Positions 34,808-47,839 are shown, counted from the stretch's first letter. The stretch: DNA of 64,000 nucleotides from Steromphala cineraria (GCA_916613615.1 OU744732.1:57744727-57808726), one strand, 5' to 3'. The notes: a model not told the origin generated them from the sequence alone. A program made the numbers and translations.

Positions 34808-37355
34808 TAAACTGAGGTACAAAAGAAAGTATACACCCTAGTTGGTTTTATGATATACATGATTTTCATTTACAAAATTTAATATATTACGTTTATGACG
34901 TCGTACGCAGAAAACTGACAAGTTCAGGAGATTACTCAGTTACAAATGTGGTATTTTAGAATTTTTCATTCAAAAATTATTTTTGGATCAGAATATTAAA
35001 AAAATATATATATCTTAATAAAACAAAACTGTTTATAGGCATGTTAGTTGAATCTTATGTTAGGATCAATAGATGAACTCCATGCTTCACACATTTACAA
35101 CATTTCGAAGACTGTGGGGGTCATTTTAAGCAGATGGATATGAAACAGAGACCATTTAGCAATCTATGTAGTCTCGCTTCACGGTTCAACGTGCACACAT
35201 TCAATGGCAATTACAGACAGACAGACAGATTCTTTATTTGAGTCTCACCTCAACATTTCATTAAGATTACAATTACAAGTCCAAGTATATTACGTATATT
35301 TGATTAACGAAGTGAAATTTAACTCAAAAGCATCGAAGAGTCTAAATATATTACGTATATGTTCTTCAAGAAGCGATCAATTTTACTCATCAGCAATTTA
35401 AAGTCGAAGTATATTACGTAGATCTGCCTTGTAGACCAATCACCAGATTAAGATCAATCACAAATTCAACTATATGGCGTATATCTCCTTTGTCAAATAA
35501 TCAAACTAATGAACATCAATTACGAGTCCAAGTATATTACATATATTTGATCAACGAAGAGACAATTTTACTCAACAGCAATTACAAGTCGAATTACATT
35601 ACGTAAATCTCCTTTGTAAACCATATGTCTGTCTGTCTGTATATAGATCCAAGTATATTACGTGTGTTGTATTAACGAAGTGCTCAATCTATTCAATGGC
35701 AACTGCAAGACCAAGTATATTACGTATATTTGATTAACGAAAAGATTATTTTACTCAACAGCAATTATAAGTCGAAGTACAGTACGTATATTTGATCAAC
35801 GAAGAGCCAATTTTACTCAACAGCATTTACAAATCGAAGTATATTACGTAAATCTCCTTTGTAAACCAATTACCTTTATCAATATCAATCATAGACCCAA
35901 GTATATTACGTGTATTTTATTAACGAAGTGCTCAATCTATTCAATGGCAATTGCAAGTCGAAGTATATGACGTATATGTGATTACGGAAATGATAACTTT
36001 ACTCAACAGCAATTATAAGTCGAAGTATATTATGTAAATTTTTGATTAACGAAGTGAAGTTTTACTCAAAAGCAATGAAGAGTCGAAGTATATTACGTAA
36101 ATCTCCTTTGTAAACCAATTACCTTTATCAATATCAATCATAGATCCAAGTATATTACGTGTATTTTATTAACGAAGTGATTAATCTATTCAATGGCCAT
36201 TGCAAGTCTAAACATATTACGTATATTTTATTAACGAAGTGAAATTTTACTCAAAAGCAATGAAGAGTCTAAGTACATGTATATTACGTATATGTTCTTT
36301 GTGAAGCGATCAATTTTACTCAACAGCATTTATAAGTCGAAGTATATTACGTAGATCTGTTTTGTATACCAATAGCCTAATTCAGATCAATCACAAGTCC
36401 AAGTATATTGCTTATATCTCATTTATCAAGGTTGAATACAAGTCAGAGTGCATTACACAAATTACCTTTGAAAAACAATCAGTTTAATCAACATCGATTA
36501 CAAGTCAAAGTATATTACGTAGGCCTATATTTCCTTTGTAAACCAATCACCTTAATCAACATCAGTTAAAAGTCAAAGTATATTACGTAGGCCTATATTT
36601 CCTTTGTAAACCAATCACCTTAATCAACATCAGTTAAAAGTCAAAGTATATTACGTAGGCCTATATTTCCTTTGTAAACAAAATATGACAGCTATGATCC
36701 CTGGTTGATGTAAATTTTGATTTTCACCTCTGACTACATTAAAGAAAGATATATTGATAAACCACCACCCAGACAACACGAAATTCTATAAAATGCTACA
36801 AATATGGGCTATGTTGATCATGTGATAGTCAAATGCATCATATGCCAAGTATATTTAATTAATGAGTTGTGTATTTTCTTTAGTATCTCAGTTTATTTTT
36901 CTCTGCAAAATTCTTCACATGTGATCAACAGCTTAAAAATCAAGTAATATGTGTGCAGGAGATTAATCATTTGCAAGAGAACACTCCAATTCTTTCTAAT
37001 TGTTCATGTCAACATCTTTTTTTCTGAAAAAAATGTCGTAATAAAACAGAACTGTTTATAGGTATGTATGTTGTATCTAATTTTAGATTCAATAAATTAT
37101 CCTCATTCTTCACACATTTCCTACATTTCAAACATGGTGGGGGCCATGTTGATGTTGTTTTTTTTTATTTTCACCCCTGACTACATTACACAAAGATATT
37201 TTAATAAACCATCAACCAGACAACACAAATTTCGTTCAAAATGCTGCAAACATGGGCTATGTTGATCATGTGATAATCAAACACACCCCATGCCAATTAC
37301 ATATTAATAAATCGAAAATAACTTAGGTGTGCAATTACTTTTGTACCTCAGTTTA
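34808..37355. mobile_element. Tc1-like TIR element, partly dimeric, with an internal satellite
   Basis: TAAACTGAGGTACAAAAG (34808-34825) is perfectly inverted at 37338-37355. A third, diverged right end (CTTTAGTATCTCAGTTTA) lies at 36878-36895. Segments before that inner end (about 36725-36895) repeat before the outer end (about 37165-37355). The segment at about 35012-35130 repeats at about 37028-37165. The layout suggests two head-to-tail copies of a short TIR element, the first swollen by the tandem array at 35230-36690. No transposase was found. Confidence 0.65.
35230..36690 (+). repeat. Satellite array, about 60-68-base unit, about 20 copies
   Basis: The core AAGTATATTACGTA recurs about every 60-68 bases. 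Alternating flanks read 'tttgattaacgaagtg', 'ctcctttgtaaaccaatcac' and 'ttttactcaacagcaattac'. The last three units (starts 36502, 36570, 36638) are almost identical with an exact period of 68 and contain TAGGCCTATATTTCC, so the right edge expanded most recently. Confidence 0.9.
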
Positions 37356-37975
37356 GCCAGATTCATGTTCTGTTATGTCCTTATGTCTTTATCTCCTTAG
37401 GTCCTTAGGTCCTTATATCCTTCCTGGTAGTACTGTTATGGAGACACATGATTAAATTTGTACCGATTACGACCAAGCAAAATGAACTCCCTCGTAAGGG
37501 TTTATATCATTTAATAACATACAAATCAATGTTTAATTGACAACATTTTATTAACTCTCATTATTAAAGCATAACTACATAAAATGGAACATGGAATTAC
37601 ATTTAGTATATACAAGATTTTTATTTTACTGTTGCTATCGTTGACATCACCTCATGCTTGACATGGATTATATTAATGTTAATGCTCCACTTAGCGTGAA
37701 ATCAATTGGAAATATTAGTGTTAAAGAGGTACTATACATATCGCGCTACACTTGATGATTTCCAAACTCACAAAGGGATATCATCTAATTTCACTTTACA
37801 CCGATTTCACGAGAAAAGACGATATTCTCAAGGCGTCAAGCACATGGCTTAAGCTAAATTGCTAGCAATGGAATGAAACTGGCCTTTGATAGGTGACTAC
37901 CAGTTTGGCTGAAAATATTGAATGTTTAAATGATGCGCATCGAATCCTATAAAACACATGAACCAAACATTTTCT
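37356..37975. other. Nothing recognised beyond a short TCCTTA-rich stretch
   Basis: A degenerate GTCCTTA/TCCTTAG run lies around 37376-37425; the rest shows no recognised feature. Confidence 0.3.
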
Positions 37976-37979
37976 ATAC

Positions 37980-38343
37980 TTAAAGGGGCAGTAGCACGTT
38001 TTTTTATAATTTTATATTTTAAAATTTTCACTGATAATTGTAAGTTAACCGTAAATGTATTATTTTGACAGTGTCAAAAATCTCATAACACAAGCCAATC
38101 ATCCATAGTCAGAGGACAAAGTATGAAAATTCACATAAAATCCATTGGCGGCCATTTTTTTGTGAACACCTTTAATTCATTTTATGTAAGAAAATCGATC
38201 GCATGGCTAAACTTTACGTTATATTTTTGAATTATTACTGCTCCTTTTAGTTCAAATACATTGTCTTTCGATTGGAACCATTAATTTTCAATTTCCTGAC
38301 ATCACCTTATATTCCCCCTAAAAACGTGCTACTGCCCCTTTAA
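37980..38343 (+). mobile_element. TTAA MITE family, copy 3
   Basis: A complete copy with TTAA and AGGGGCAGTAGCACG on the left, and CGTGCTACTGCCCCT and TTAA on the right. It is very close in sequence to copies 2 and 4. Confidence 0.92.
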
Positions 38344-38819
38344 GGTTAAATCATTTTACTTTCAATTAAAGAGCCAATTATTTTGTGTTGAAAAGGGTAT
38401 CATAAACATTTGAATTTCAATGAAAACAGATGGTAGATGTCAAACATACAGAAACGTTTTGTCAGTTTTGTCAGGTATAATGAATTGATCTGATATGTAA
38501 ATTGCAGCGAATGGTATGTGTAAATGAATTTTGTATTATTAAATAAAAAACTTAAACTATATTTGTAATAAACTGAATGCACATAATGGTATACCTGGAG
38601 TGTTCCTTTGAGATTTATATTCAATGTGTCGTGTTGTTGCTAAACCTTCAAAGATAAGTGACCTTAGCATCAGTTTCCGTGAAATAGTATAACACTCTCT
38701 GTATGAGATATGATAACCTTTTCCTGTGCAAAAGCTTGCAGCCGTTAAGCTTAGTGTTTATGTTGTTGGCTGCACCTTCACTGTCCTGTTCAAAATGTTT
38801 AACCATGTTTCTAGTTAAA

Positions 38820-39182
38820 TTGAAGGGGCAGTAGCACGTTTTTTTAAATTTTGTATCTCGAATTTTTCACTGATGATTATACGTTAATACTAAATGTATT
38901 AATTTGACAGTGTCAAAATCGTATTACACAAACCAATCATCCACAATCAGAGGACAAACTATGAGGTTTCACTTGAAGTCCATTGGCTGCCATTTTTATG
39001 TGAACACCTTTAATTCATTTTGCGTAAGAAAAAGGAATCGCTTGGCTGATTTTATCATTATATATTTGATATATTACTGCTTCACTTAGTTTAAATACAT
39101 TGTCTTTTACTTGGAACCTTTTATTTTCATTTTCCCGACATCACCTTATATTCCCCCTAAAAACGTGCTACTGCCCCTTTAA
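38820..39182 (+). mobile_element. TTAA MITE family, copy 4
   Basis: A complete copy in the same orientation as copy 3, from which it is separated by 476 bases. The left flank reads TTGA instead of TTAA, one change from the duplication. Confidence 0.9.
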
Positions 39183-39760
39183 CAACAGTAAAATTGCCAT
39201 GGTATACATGTAAATGACATGTGTGATTTCAACTTAATTATATTTGTAAGATCGTTTCTTTTCGATTTTCATTTTCAGTATTATATTTTCGAATTATAGG
39301 TCGATCGAAATAACTATGATTCATGACAACAAATGTATAATAAATATATGGCATGCACCAAAGCCGAATTGAATTTGATGAAGCATACAGTATTCATTCC
39401 TGCCATACATGTTCTAACGATAGCAAAAAACAATCATTAAAAACCATTATCCTACCTCATGTAAAAATCTCGATCTCTAATTGGTCCACGTGACCCTGGA
39501 TAAATACTGATATCACCCTCTTCAGTGGGGTGATAAATCATTTATACTCCGGCACATAAAAAGCATAAAAAAGCGTGCAGATTGAGCGTGTTGAAATGTA
39601 CAATGTAGGTTACCTCGAACACATGATCAAGCTGGTTTCTTTTGATTAACCGATAAGCTTTGAACAAACTATAGTGAAATGACTTAATAAGTTAACGTTT
39701 TCTTACTCCTTATCTTCATATTATATGCGTATTGTTTCATTCGGTAAGATAAATTCGTTA

Positions 39761-39866
39761 TACCATTCAGAGGCGGAGTGCATGGGATGATATCCGCCTC
39801 TCGGCTCGTCGCATAACACCAACCTCGAGGCGGATATCTACCCATGTATCCCGCCTCTGAATGGTA
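39761..39866. repeat. Foldback element, 40-base arms
   Basis: TACCATTCAGAGGCGG on the left pairs with CCGCCTCTGAATGGTA on the right. Inner blocks CATGGG/CCCATG and ATATCCGCCTC/GAGGCGGATAT also pair, with short mismatched spacers. The loop is about 26 bases. Confidence 0.85.
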
Positions 39867-40855
39867 AAACTTATATTGTGACTCTAACTTTGAATGGTAA
39901 ACGCTGTTCACTTTTGTCATGCATCTTCGTTTATAAATTATTAATATTTGATTTTGTAAGGGATTGTTGTTTCAAACTCTACCCCTGCAGATAAGTGTAC
40001 CACAAAAATATGAATTCAAAATTTATATTTGATCTCTACTCTGTCAAGTTTCCGTTTCGCCATCCTCATTTATTGGGCAATGCAAGCCTTGTTGCTATTG
40101 ATAATTTTGTTTCTGTGCCTACTCTACATCGAACTGCAGCTCAGCTTGGTAGTCCAATCCAGACGTCTAGTGGCAATATCTGAATCTTTCTGTCGCTGAG
40201 GGAGATGCTGCAGTCTAACGATGAATATTATTGTAAAACGCAAGGTTTAAATAGCTTATATTATTATAACGATTCTGCCTTGCGAAAAACGTTTGGCACA
40301 GACAATGACATCCTTTGTCTTTTTTTAATTTTTCCCAATGTGTAACGAATATCGCGAGGGAAATCCGGTATATCGTGAGTAATACGGGTTTCGCCTTGCT
40401 AAAAAGGAACATGTATGATACAGACAATGACAATCCTTTTTGTATTTTTTCAATATTTAACGATTATCCACATAGGAAATATGCATCGAATCCGTTAGGA
40501 AGTTTAGTTACAAAGTTACATCTTTTTATGAAGATAAAAAGATAAAGTATCATATCATTTTAAAACGGACATCTATTGAACTAAACCATCAATCATAAGC
40601 CAAACCAAGCCATAAATCATAATCATGTAAACATAAATCTCATTATATATTCCGTAATAATATTAACATAAGTGTCCACTTCACAAACCATCTTTATAGA
40701 AATGATTTACGCCAAGGCGATTTTGAAATCGAAATTCACAGAGCGTAAAATATGTATTTTCTTTTGCCTCGGACGACAGTGACGCATTACGTGTGATGAT
40801 TTATATCTTGTCTATGTTCGTTCCCACGGTATTAACCTTACCCAAGGGCAGACCT
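39867..40855. other. Nothing recognised
   Basis: Two diverged direct blocks ('ttgcgaaaaacgtttggcac' near 40281 and 'ttgctaaaaaggaacatgta' near 40394, each followed by 'agacaatga') hint at an old duplication; no gene seen. Confidence 0.3.
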
Positions 40856-40859
40856 TTTA

Positions 40860-41860
40860 AAGATACCTGGATACATGACTTGAGCAAAATCAAAGTTATG
40901 ATTCATGAGAGTGAATTTAAGTTTTAAGAAACTACATTTCAAAGAGTCTTTCGAATCCTTTAAAAGCCACCTGGAGACGTGACTTAAGCAAATCAAAGTT
41001 ATGATTCATGAGAGTGAATTAAAGTTTAAAGGAGACAAAATTTTACTTTTAAACAGTCTTTAGAAGCCTTTAAAAGCACCTGTAGACAAGACTTGAGCAA
41101 AATCAAAGTTATGATTCATTAGAGTGAATTTAAGTTTAAAGGAGACGAAATTTCTTTTTAAACAGTCAGTCTTTAGAAGCCTTTAACATTCACCTGGAGA
41201 CATGACTTGAGCAAAAACAAAGTTAGAATTCATGACTGTGAATTTAGGTTTTAAGGAGACAAAACTACATTTTAAACAGTCTTTAGAAGCCTTTAAAAGT
41301 CACATTGATACATGCCTTGAAAAGCCTGTTAAAGACACCTTGATACATGACAGTAGCACAATTCATGAGTTGAATTACATTTTAAAGGAGACGAAATTAC
41401 AATTCAAACAATCTTTGGAAGCCTTTAGAAGACACTTTAATACATGTACATGACATGAGCAAAATCAAAGTTATCGTTCATGAAAGTAAACTAAAGTTTG
41501 AAGGAGAGGAAACTTAATTTTTAACAGTCCTTAGAAGCCTTTAATAGAAACCTTGATACATGACTTGAGGAAAATCAAAGTTAGATTTGATGAGTGTAAA
41601 TTTAAGTTTGAAGGACACGAATCTGCATTTTCAAGAGTCTTTAGAAGCCTTTAAAAAAATACCTGGATACTTGACTTGAGCGAAATCCAAGTCATAATTC
41701 AGGAGAATCAATTAAAGTTTCAAGGAGACAAAACGTTATTTTAAACATTTCAAGAGCAAGGACAAGCCTTTAAAAGACACTTTGAAACACAACTTGAGCA
41801 AAGTTAGAATTCAAAAGAGTGATTCAAAGTTTAAAGGAGAAGGAACTTTATTTTAAACAA
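40860..41860 (+). repeat. Satellite array, about 104-118-base unit, about nine copies
   Basis: The unit contains ACTTGAGCAAAATCAAAGTT, then 'attcatgagagtgaatt', 'aagtttaaaggagacaaa' and 'cagtctttagaagccttta'. Unit starts lie near 40883, 40987, 41097, 41211, 41458, 41568, 41675 and 41793, with a shortened or fused unit around 41310-41400. The open frame at 41232-41453 is the repeat itself. Confidence 0.88.
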
Positions 41861-42211
41861 TAAAAGGAGTCACTGCACTAATTACAGCTAATGAAGCGCT
41901 CTCTGTACGTACTATCGAACCTTGAGCAAACGTTATGTGACGTCATAAACATAGAAGTAGTTCTGCTTCACGTGACTATTATAAAATACATTTCTTCCAA
42001 TATTAAGAATGAGTCCGTTATCATCGGAAGTTCGTTTGAGGGGAAAACAGCAAACAAGACCATGGTATAAAAAACCTTCTTGATTGAGAAAATGACATGA
42101 ATAATGTCAAGGCTAGTATGGTCGAGAAGTTACCAGACGAAGCAGTTGAAGGTACCCGAAACTGATTTAAGTTTTAAGATGAATTGTTACCAAGATCTTT
42201 TCCATTTTTAC

Positions 42212-42745
42212 TACAGTCCGTTTGAGACAAAATCTCCCCTATGAATTATGTTCTAACTTCAAAACAGATAGTTCTAAGTGACTGAATGCAACGCAAAACT
42301 TTCTAGGATTAGCACACCAACTCTGCACATGGTTGATTTAAATTTTGGTCTCAGAATAAAAAAGTTGTTTAAGAAACTGTCATTTTTTTCATGAGACATT
42401 TCCAAACTTGTTACAAGGGTGTCACACCTGAGAAAACAGCCAGATGAGCGTAAGCACGTGCAGTGTTGATTTCAATTGACAGGGATTGTATCAAAAGTCA
42501 TCAGTCACTTTGATGCAAATATTGATGATTTCCGCCATGTTTCATGTTAAATCTGAGCCATGGATTAGTGAACTAAATTTATAACGACATAATGTCAGAC
42601 ACTAAAAATCAAGAAAATTGGAAATATTGTTGAGCATTAGTATTTGCATCAAAGTGACTGATGACTTGCATTCAGTCACTTAGAGCTATCTGTTTTGAAG
42701 TTAGAGCATAATTCATAGGGGAGATTTTGTCTCAAACGGACTGTA
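42212..42745. mobile_element. 534-bp TIR element with 80-base arms and a second inner inverted repeat
   Basis: The left arm 42212-42291 and right arm 42666-42745 pair with two mismatches; the ends are TACAGTCCGTTTGAGAC and its complement. Directly inside the right arm, 42641-42665 is perfectly inverted to 42497-42521. The ends coincide with TA, as in Tc1/mariner-type insertions. No coding sequence. Confidence 0.85.
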
Positions 42746-43163
42746 AGGAATGATATATAAATATCAAGTTAAGACAAAGGTCTATTTATGCTTGATATTC
42801 ACACAAAAAGAGTCAATGTAGAAATAGTAAATTAATCTCGCGATCTGTTGTTCTTATTTTCAAACAAGTATTATATTGTTGCAACCGTCCATGTACAAAC
42901 AAATCCAGACGGCTAACATGTCATTTTTATTTAACTTGGGCACATAACACTGTGCTAATAAACCAATTGACTTTTAAGATGATCAAATATATGCACATCT
43001 GCTGTACCTAACACATTTGGTAACTGTTACGTTTTTATAAGTACAAAATAAACAGTCGAAGAGTTATGTTTCTAAATCCATGGTGACATTTAACATATTT
43101 GATTGCTTCATGTTGTTTGTGTTTGCACAAGGCATAACTATGTGTAATGAATATATACATAAT

Positions 43164-43725
43164 TTAAAGGGGCAGTAATACGTTTTAAGTGGGGAAATAA
43201 GGTGATGTGAGGAAAATATAGATAAATGGTTCCAATTTAAATGAAGCAGTAATGCATTAGATATATAATGTAAGTTCAGCCATGCGATTCGTTTTTTTCT
43301 ACGCAAAATGTAGGTGTTCACACAAAAATTGCCGCCAATGGATTTTATGTGAATCTTTTTAATTTGTTCTCTGACTATGGATGATTGAGTTGTGTAATTC
43401 GATATTTGACACAGGGAAATGAAAATAACAGGTTCCAATTGAAAGACAATGTATTTAAACTAAATGGAGCAGTAATAATTCATAACTTGAAGTTAAGCCA
43501 TGCGATTCCTTTTTCTTACAAAAAATGAATTAAAGATGTTCACACAAAAATGGCCGCCAATGGATTTTATGTGAATCTTTTTAATTTGTTCTCTGACTAT
43601 GGATGATTGAGTTGTGTAATTCGATATTTGACACTATCAAAATAATACATTTAGCCTTAACGCACAATTATCAGTGACAAATTGAAAATATAAAATTTTC
43701 AAAAACACGTGCTACTGACCTTTAA
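43164..43725 (-). mobile_element. TTAA MITE family, copy 5, with internal tandem duplication
   Basis: TTAA flanks both ends (43164-43167 and 43722-43725), and the interior is in minus orientation. It is about 200 bases longer than the other full copies because an internal segment is duplicated: 43331-43412 and 43553-43634 are identical over 82 bases, with a period of 222. Confidence 0.88.
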
Positions 43726-44017
43726 ACATTATTATGGCACTGATATGTCATATGCATTTACGTGTAAGCTTTCGGCAAAATTTGACTTGCAGGGAATATT
43801 TTAAGAAATAAAAATAATTTTTTTACTTTTTAGGATTTGTTTATTTAACTGGTGCAGGATTTATAAACCACCTGAACATATGTAAGAATCTTCAATGAAA
43901 ATTTCATGGACAATTACAGATGTAGATAATATTTGACTACCATGATTATCTCATCCTTTCCCATGTTTACCGAGTGTGGTAGAGATTTCATATAATCGAC
44001 TTTCTTTAACGTAGAGG

Positions 44018-44160
44018 CGGTGCAAGAGAGAGTTCGGTGCCTAAGCAACAACGTGACGTCATAAGCGTTTCATTACGTCAGATCATTGTCCGATGACGTC
44101 AATTCATTCAGTTATCAGTCAATAACAAGTTGCAATATCAACTTACTAGTGACTGAAAAC
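44018..44160 (+). repeat. CRE-containing dispersed block related to 31300-31420
   Basis: It carries 'gtgacgtcataagcgtttc', 'attacgtcag', 'gatgacgtca' and 'ttatcagtca' in the same order as the reverse complement of the 31.3-kb block, with about 75-80% similarity by eye. Confidence 0.6.
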
Positions 44161-47100
44161 ATGGTTTGTTTGAGATAAAGATCTGAAATACTTAAGTTTA
44201 ATCAAATTGACGATAATGTTATCATGATAATGATAAGGTAAAAGAAATGGTCATTATAATGATTTCTATAAAGTCAATTATCATGCTTATGATAATATTA
44301 CATAAAAGACATTTATCCATGAAATCTGTACTGAATTCTTAACAAATATTTCCCCGATATTTTTACTTACTGAAATTTCCCTTTGCTTAAAAGATACGTA
44401 CTGATACAAACACCTTTATATAATGGTGAGACGTCGATAGAGGTGTGGCTTTCCCACACTCTGTGTAATATTTAACATTGTCTAGTGAAAAGTCTATGTT
44501 AAGTCAGAACTAACTCAATGTCAACTAATTTATGCCACAAAAGTGACACACTTGACATAAGTGTGGCATGTGACGTATATTCGCTCATCCGTGAAGTAGG
44601 AAATTATCTTTAATTTACCACTGTTGTAACAGGGGCACAATTTATGTATTCTGAAAGTAATAGCTTTTTAAAAATTCCTAAGTGAAACTTGTAAAAAAAA
44701 AATAGAACATTTGCGGACAAAGGGGTAATGATTCGAACATCGAATTAAAAAATTATATTATCAATAATGAAATTAATTCATGTGCGAACAATAGACGAAT
44801 TCACGGAATTGATATACAGACATACAGATTTATTGATAAATATGGTCCGGAGACCAATAGACCAATGTAAATGGATATTTCGCAGTAGTAATAGCGCAAC
44901 CGTGTAAATAGGACAGTCATCACATTTAGATGATATCTCAATAACAGTAGAGGCTTACAAGTGTTGTCAATTTGACCGGTAACAATTAATATGATATAGA
45001 GATATTGTTTGTTGTTAAAAGGGAATGATATGATAGTAGGCTAATACATTGACAAAATGATAATCGGGTGTTATATCGATAGAGATTCATTTTTAATAAT
45101 TTAAAACTGTTACTGGTTTCAATTTGATTGCATGTATATACATCATACATGTCCTGATATTCACAGATACACGTGTCTTTTAAAACATCGTTAGAAAGAG
45201 ATAAATCTTAGAAGGATGTTTTTAAGCGATACATGTCCCTTTGGTTTCATTCAAGCATTGTCCAACGGATGTAGTAATTTACCTATTGTAACATAAATAA
45301 AACGGATTTCAATCGATCATTTTTCAAAACTTTATAAGTTGTTCCCTCAACCTCATATATCGAACAAAAATAAGTCCTGCAATACAAATGGTTTAAGAGA
45401 TCTCACAAGCACATCAAATATATAAATGCATGTTTACTAGAATTCCCATAAGGATTAAACTCTCAGGCCTCGGCCTAAACCTCACACAATGGTTCTTTAT
45501 GTTTCAAGTGGACGGGATCAGTTAAGTATTCTTCTTGAAGACATCCACTCGAGAGTTAAACCAGCCACAGAGGTAGGTAATGGAGGAACAAAGGCCACGG
45601 TATGCCTTGGGTTAGGTTCAAGGGGTAAGAAACACCATGTAAACACGCCCTCAACTGCCCTCCACTGATTGTCAACATAGATTTATATTTATCTGTCTCT
45701 GTCTTTGTCTCTTGCTGCTATTTGGTTACGCGGTTTTATCCGATTGGCACCCTTTACTGAAGTCGATGCCTACCTGTTCGATATGTGATACCTTTATTCT
45801 GTAAAAGGACTTCCTAAAGAACATTTCTGATTTGAATAATATGCTTTGAAAGTTATGTGTTCTGTTCTTAAGAGTGGTAAGGACTGTAGTATTACGTATT
45901 GGAACTAAGAGGTTAATGCGTTGACAATATTATAGAAGGAATAAACTTTAAGTGGGTTACAAATCAAATCTAATTCTTAATTTTACAGTTCTATTAGAAT
46001 TCATTTTGTGTAAACGTAATTCACGGGGACATTTCTCATTATTCACATCTGATATGATCACCCTTAACCACAATAGTTTTACTGACCTAACTTTATCAAT
46101 GTTCATAGACGAGACTTAATGAATCAGTATCCTCAGGGTTTTACTTCTCATCAGGGTCCACGACCTTACCATATTCTCGGTTTCTTGGTTTCTCCCTATA
46201 GTTTGGGAGCGACTTTATCAAATTTTCAGTACCTATAAGGCCTCAGGCCTGTAGTACATTCATATGTGAATTACAGACAAGACTCACAATGCGTTATATG
46301 TAATAGTAACCACATTCACCAATAACATCACCTAGATCGTTCTTGAATGCTAAACTAGAAACTCACTCAGATTAAACAGATCTGCCATCGCCTCAAATTT
46401 GCAGATTCTCCACTAACAACAAGTCATCTGTCCATTGAATATTCTTGACTTACCACTTAGCACTTACCCATGACTTAAATCCCAAAAACCAAACGCTATT
46501 ATTGCTCTTTTATGGAGAAGAAACTACTGTTCCTCACAATAATCAATAAGCGATTAGGTCGTATGCCAATATGAAGTAAGAAAGTCGCGATTTGATCGAA
46601 AATACGGATATGTACCTCATATCGCCTCAGCTAATCTAACGAAATTTAACCACATACGAAAGCTTATCAAAAGTAGAACGAAGCACAAATCTGAAATGAT
46701 AATAGATAATACATGCTTATGACTTCCGCGCACATAACGCTCCGTACCTTAAGTTTGTTCACATGCTGATGTAATTTAGTGCAAATATCATATAATGTGG
46801 ATTTCTTTTTAACGACAATCAAATAACTCCAGCAGTAGTGACAAAGGATCACGAGTTGTACATTCTTTTGTGGAATAACTACTCTCAAATAATATTTTGC
46901 AATTTCTGAAAACTGCTTCAGTATATCATAAAATGGCACGGAAAATAGACAGATTTATTCATAGTTTTTTAATGCAGCTGTGCTCGCAAAAGTGAATTCA
47001 ATAAGGTTTGACTCGCGTATGTAAAAAACAATATTACTTTAATATTCCGTTCCAAATTGTTATTTTGCAGCCTCATCAAAAAGACTCCTGGGTGATTTTA

Positions 47101-47460
47101 AAATTAAACTATTTATTCGTTTACAAAATCTGCAGATTTGTAAGCAAAACAGCATTTAGCAAAATAAACTCTCTTGTGGGCATAAAAGCCAAGAACACAA
47201 TAATGTTTCACCTAAGGATTTTCGTTTTCACACGGACAATAGAGTTTCATTCTGTTTATTGCACGATAAGATTTAAAGAGTTTTACCGGGAAACTCTTTC
47301 GACAATTCAAATCATTTCTGAAAGAATGCAAGACCAGAATTTATGCATGTGGTAGCAAAACATCTTACTGACTTGTGGGCAAATGAACAAGTTGTAATCA
47401 TGTTGGCTTACTGTTTGCTTATGGCAATGTGAATTCTGAAAGTCTTGTCACCGAAATTAT
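44161..47460. other. No gene recognised
   Basis: AT-rich sequence. A GAGTGTGGGAA word (CSL core TGTGGGAA) lies on the minus strand at about 44451-44461 within the palindrome GTGTGGctttCCCACAC. A 59-codon open frame at about 45490-45666 has no recognisable family. Confidence 0.3.
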
Positions 47461-47465
47461 GTAGT

Positions 47466-47562
47466 AAATAGTAACCTATGCCGAGGTTGATACGGGTAAT
47501 ATCACCCCGAGGGAACCGAGGGGTTATATTTCCCGTATCAACCGAGGCATAGGTTACTATTT
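47466..47562. repeat. 97-bp hairpin
   Basis: AAATAGTAACCTATGCC pairs with GGCATAGGTTACTATTT. The arms continue through GTTGATACGGG/CCCGTATCAAC with a CCCCGAGG-type loop region. Confidence 0.85.
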
Positions 47563-47639
47563 GCCATACACGCCGAGGAAAACATAGTTAAATTAATGTT
47601 TTAATCGTTGTTGGAACGCAGTAATGTCAAAATTAAAGG

Positions 47640-47839
47640 AATAATTGCCCATTTATCACATTTCGTCCAATACATTATGAATGCAAGACAGAGTACACCC
47701 CACGAGCATAGCGTGGCAGCAAGAACAACTTATCCGTGTGCAATACTTTGCACGAGATTTACGAGCTCGTCTGTTGTCGTGAAGATCGCATTGTCCAATC
47801 AGCAAGCAATGTCGCGGTGACGTATGCGCCTGCGTGTAA
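47640..47839 (+). promoter_or_regulatory. CpG-rich promoter-like stretch with CCAAT box
   Basis: Just upstream of the 47840 reading frame the sequence becomes CpG-rich ('gcgtggcagcaag', 'tgtcgcggtgacgtatgcgc') and contains GTCCAATCAGC, a CCAAT-box-like motif, near 47793. There is no TATA box. Together with the following open frame and splice sites this looks like a CpG-type promoter, but expression is not proven. Confidence 0.35.

Noticed and set aside
36502..36690. A CRISPR-like array of 68-base spaced repeats
   Set aside because: The units are contiguous tandem repeats without unique spacers, in eukaryotic DNA.
41232..41453. A 73-codon gene with internally repeated LHFKQSLEAF
   Set aside because: The repetition is that of the 110-base satellite unit at the DNA level; neighbouring units are not open.
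43064..43438. A 124-codon minus-strand gene
   Set aside because: Most of it lies within a non-coding MITE copy and its duplication.
45490..45666. A 59-codon frame with a GTAGGT donor-like site
   Set aside because: Composition looks somewhat coding-like, but there is no family match, partner exon or promoter signal.
47008..47355. A 115-codon reading frame as a gene
   Set aside because: Low-complexity AT-rich codons, no motif and no signals; it is within the chance range for 64 kb of AT-rich DNA.
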